Notes under the pieces: model-generated | The model's input: only the letters and a program-made list of their open reading frames with translations | What the model was told of the DNA's origin: nothing | Databases searched by the model: none | In this document: positions 6,623 to 8,818 of the stretch, in pieces | How positions within the stretch are numbered: position 1 is the stretch's first letter | Layout: the number at the start of each line of letters is the position of its first letter | Position numbers and translations under genes: made by a program | Origin: Clostridia bacterium | GTDB taxonomy: Bacteria > Bacillota > Clostridia > Oscillospirales > Acutalibacteraceae | Direction: 5' to 3' | DNA: 8,818 nucleotides | NCBI GenBank assembly: GCA_017534365.1 | Contig: JAFWCS010000224.1 | Coordinates: 1 to 8,818, forward strand

Positions 6623-6704
6623 AGAAGAAGTAATAATAAAGATCAAGCAAGGCGCGCAGCGCATCGCGCGGCGCCGCCTCAAGAGATGACGGAGGAAGAG
6701 AGTC

Positions 6705-8818
6705 ATGGATAATAACAACAAACGCGAGCCCGGCAGCATTCTTCCGCTGACGGACGACGAAGCGATCAAGGAGATCGATCTGGGCAAGTTTCTGGACGAT
6801 GCCGGTTCCGACGCGCCGATCTTTGAAGGGTTTCATGAGGATATCGAGCGCAAAAAAAGCTCGATCGAGAGCGAGCTGGATTCCCTTTATGATTCCATTC
6901 TGCGCAGCGGACGCTCCACGATCGTTCCCCGCTCCTTCTCGGAGCTGACGGCGGACGAGCCGAAGACCATCCGGCCCGCCGCTGCGCCGGCCGCACCGGA
7001 AGCGCCGGTCGATACGCTCTGGATGAATCCGGAGGACTATATGGATCTCCCCGCGCCCGAAGTGCCGGAGACGCCGACCGCAACGCCCGAGGAATCCGTC
7101 TTCGCGCCCGAGGCCGTGACCGCGCCCTCAAGCGAAACGCTGGACGCCGCGAAGGACGATATTTTCAGCCTGATCGACGATCTGAAATCCGGTCTGACGG
7201 CAGATCTCGGCTTCGGCAGCCTGCGCAAGGAAATCGAAGCCAAGGCGGAGATCTCTCCCGTTTCAGAAGATTTCTCCGCGCTGGCTCCGCAGGCGGTCCC
7301 GGCGCCCGCTCCCGAGAACGGTCCGGCCGATCTGCCGATCTCCAAGCGTCCGGTCCGCGCGCAGGCGCTCTTTGACGCCGTGCCGCCGGAGGACGCGCCG
7401 CTGAGCACGCCGATCAACGAGCCTGCCGGTCCCGTGATCCCGCAGGCTTTCACCCCGATCAACGAGCCCGCCGGCCCTGTGATCCCGCTGACGGCGGCAG
7501 AGCCCGCCGGGGAAGACACGGCCGCGCCGGTCGAGCTGGATTTTGATCTGGATACGATTCAACTGCCGGAGGACGGTGCTCAGCCCGCGCCCGCAAAAAA
7601 GACCTCGCTCGATGAAATCGACACAGACGACTTTGATCTGAACGATATCGATCTGGACGAACTCGTCGCCACGCTCGGCGACGACACCGAAGGACCCGAA
7701 GCACCCGAAGCGCAGCCCGCCGCAGAGGAAGCGGACGACTTCTTTGCGGATGTTGTGGAGCTGCCGGAGGACGTTTCCCCCGCTGCGGATGCGCCGGCAG
7801 CAGACATCGATGATTCGCTCCCGGCGGATCTTGCGGCACTGCTGTCCGAAGACGACGCAGCCGCAGAGGAAGACACATTCTCCGACAGCGAGCTGGACGC
7901 GCTGCTTGCGGACACGCCGATCGCGGACGTTCCCGCAGCCGAGCCGGCCGAAGTGCCGGCAGAAGCGCCGTTCGCCGCAGAACCTTCGGAAGCGCCTGTA
8001 GCAGAACCTGCGCAGGCAGCGCCCGCGGCGGTCCTGATTGAGGACGTCGTGATCGACGCGCCTGAAGATCCGGCTGTGGACGCACCCGCTGAAGCGCCTG
8101 CGGAAGAACCCGTCGCGGAACCGGTTGAGGAACCGGTCGAGTCGCTTTTCGCGGAACCCGCCGACGAACCCGTCGCGGAACCGATTGAGGAACCGGCCGA
8201 GTCGCTTTTCGCGGAACCCGCCGAAACGCCGGCGGAACGCGCGCCGATCCTCGCGCCGATCAACTTTGACATCGATCTGGATGCGCCGCAGACCGCAGAC
8301 GCAGCGCCGGACGCCACGGAAGACAACGATTTTGCCGCTGAGCTGTCAGCGCTGCTGGGCGAAAACAGCAGCCTGCCGCAAGCGCCTGCCGCGCCCGAAG
8401 CACAAGCGCCTGCCGCGCCCGAAGCGCAGGCGCCTGCCGCAGAGCGCAATGACTTTGCCGCCGAGCTCTCGGATCTGCTCGGGGAAGACGGCGATCTGCC
8501 GATCGAAACGGTCGCGCCGGATGCGCCGATCCCGGCCGCCGCGCCGGATTATCAGCAGCGTGTGATCGACGCGATCCGCGCCGAGGACCGCCCGCTGGAC
8601 ATCACCGCGCACGACGACGACGAATCCTTTGAGGATCCCGAAGATAAGAAGTCCCGCAAGCAGAAAAAGGCCGAGAAGAAGGCAGCCAAAAAGAAGGGTG
8701 GCGCCGGCGAAGTGATCCGCAAGATCGTGCTGACGCTCTCCATTCTCACGATCATCGGCAGCCTCGGCTTCCTGGCCAACACCTATCTGATCGAGCCCCT
8801 GCGCTTCAAGAACGACGC
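6705..8818 (+). CDS. large acidic, repeat-bearing membrane-anchored protein of unknown function, 3' end missing
   Basis: I do not recognise this protein. The frame stays open for 704 codons to the right edge. The ATG at 6705 has GGAGG (6691-6695) 9 bases upstream. Residues 1-75 look partly ordered, with a charged likely helix (about 48-71, ERKKSSIESELDSLYDS). Residues 75-645 are very rich in Ala, Pro, Glu and Asp, apparently disordered and without Cys. They contain tandem repeats and several short (D/E)LxxLL-type motifs. A Lys-rich patch (648-664) comes next, then a hydrophobic segment (about 674-696, IVLTLSILTIIGSLGFLANTYLI) and the edge. By the positive-inside rule the Lys patch stays in the cytoplasm, so the long acidic part would be cytoplasmic and whatever follows extracellular. 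There is no N-terminal signal peptide. The unseen part could be an extracellular enzyme domain, possibly another sortase given the neighbour, but nothing visible proves it. Codon use resembles the neighbours. Confidence 0.85.
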   Translation, partial: MDNNNKREPGSILPLTDDEAIKEIDLGKFLDDAGSDAPIFEGFHEDIERKKSSIESELDSLYDSILRSGRSTIVPRSFSELTADEPKTIRPAAAPAAPEAPVDTLWMNPEDYMDLPAPEVPETPTATPEESVFAPEAVTAPSSETLDAAKDDIFSLIDDLKSGLTADLGFGSLRKEIEAKAEISPVSEDFSALAPQAVPAPAPENGPADLPISKRPVRAQALFDAVPPEDAPLSTPINEPAGPVIPQAFTPINEPAGPVIPLTAAEPAGEDTAAPVELDFDLDTIQLPEDGAQPAPAKKTSLDEIDTDDFDLNDIDLDELVATLGDDTEGPEAPEAQPAAEEADDFFADVVELPEDVSPAADAPAADIDDSLPADLAALLSEDDAAAEEDTFSDSELDALLADTPIADVPAAEPAEVPAEAPFAAEPSEAPVAEPAQAAPAAVLIEDVVIDAPEDPAVDAPAEAPAEEPVAEPVEEPVESLFAEPADEPVAEPIEEPAESLFAEPAETPAERAPILAPINFDIDLDAPQTADAAPDATEDNDFAAELSALLGENSSLPQAPAAPEAQAPAAPEAQAPAAERNDFAAELSDLLGEDGDLPIETVAPDAPIPAAAPDYQQRVIDAIRAEDRPLDITAHDDDESFEDPEDKKSRKQKKAEKKAAKKKGGAGEVIRKIVLTLSILTIIGSLGFLANTYLIEPLRFKND
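7407..7496 (+). repeat. two 45-bp tandem units (TPINEPAGPVIP) in the acidic protein
   Basis: Units at 7407-7451 and 7452-7496 each encode TPINEPAGPVIP plus three variable residues. The twelve shared residues are identical, while four of the twelve codons differ, all at the third base (acg/acc, cct/ccc, ggt/ggc, ccc/cct). Confidence 0.85.
8106..8225 (+). repeat. two 60-bp tandem units in the acidic protein
   Basis: Units at 8106-8165 and 8166-8225 are nearly identical over 60 bp (20 codons, starting EPVAEP and including ESLFAEPA). I see three base differences: g/a at 8124/8184 (Val to Ile), t/c in a gtc/gcc codon (Val to Ala), and the last codon gac/gaa (Asp to Glu). This looks like a recent in-frame duplication. 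Confidence 0.9.
8325..8501 (+). repeat. paired 18-residue NDFAAELSxLLGE motif flanking the 24-bp repeats
   Basis: Segments at 8325-8378 and 8448-8501 both encode NDFAAELS, one variable residue, LLGE, three variable residues, then LP. At DNA level they differ at many third positions, so they are older than the tandem repeats between them. They look like short amphipathic helices in an otherwise disordered acidic chain. Confidence 0.75.
8379..8441 (+). repeat. 24-bp tandem repeat (QAPAAPEA), 2.6 copies
   Basis: Units at 8379-8402 and 8403-8426 differ only in the final base (gca/gcg). A partial third copy (8427-8441) encodes QAPAA. The array separates two copies of the NDFAAELS motif and acts as a Pro/Ala linker. 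Confidence 0.88.

Noticed and set aside
8379..8441. CRISPR-like short repeats
   Set aside because: The units are directly adjacent with no unique spacers, in frame inside a coding region, and encode a Pro/Ala linker.
7580..8449. A 289-codon Ser/Ala/Gly-rich open frame on the - strand that looks like a repetitive surface protein
   Set aside because: It is the antisense reading of the Glu/Ala/Pro codons of the acidic protein; repeats appear on both strands. The + frame has a good ribosome site, a Lys patch and a membrane segment.
5578..8818. The acidic protein as the substrate of the sortase
   Set aside because: No class B-type sorting signal is visible, there is no N-terminal signal peptide, and the visible bulk is predicted to stay cytoplasmic. 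The unseen C-terminus leaves this untested.

Overview
The window is GC-rich, with every supported gene on the + strand, strong AGGAGG-type Shine-Dalgarno sites, GTG starts and short intergenic gaps. A Bacillus-type cysteine desulfurase next to a short ThiI, plus a class B sortase, point to a Gram-positive Firmicute, most likely a GC-rich clostridium of the Oscillospiraceae/Ruminococcaceae type. The lineage is inferred from gene content and style; no marker gene such as rRNA is present.

Layout. (1) 3-1427: the 3' part of a metallo-beta-lactamase-fold hydrolase, cut by the left edge, then 9 bp later a PfkB-family kinase. (2) 1428-1984: a 557-bp gap with no convincing protein gene but much RNA-like structure. 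It holds a weak AT-rich terminator after the kinase gene, a run of three hairpins ending in a good intrinsic terminator (candidate small RNA, about 1566-1704), a second GC-rich multi-stem block (1723-1849), and a sigma-A-type promoter (1903-1931). (3) 1985-6567: a compact cluster of cysteine desulfurase (nifZ-like), thiI, cinA and a class B sortase, with gaps of 19 and 14 bp and a 4-bp GTGA overlap, probably read from the 1903-1931 promoter. (4) 6705-8818: the first 704 codons of a very acidic, Ala/Pro/Glu/Asp-rich, repeat-bearing protein. A Lys-rich patch and one membrane segment come only at its end, and it runs off the right edge.

How the genes relate. The desulfurase should pass cysteine-derived sulfur to ThiI for 4-thiouridine formation in tRNA (and perhaps the thiamin thiazole). 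CinA is an NMN deamidase/nucleotide-repair type enzyme that shares the transcript without an obvious pathway link. The sortase acts outside the membrane, attaching or crosslinking surface proteins. The large acidic protein follows it and is predicted to hold a long disordered cytoplasmic region anchored at the membrane. The least explained parts are the structured gap at 1428-1984 and the acidic protein with its short repeated motifs.
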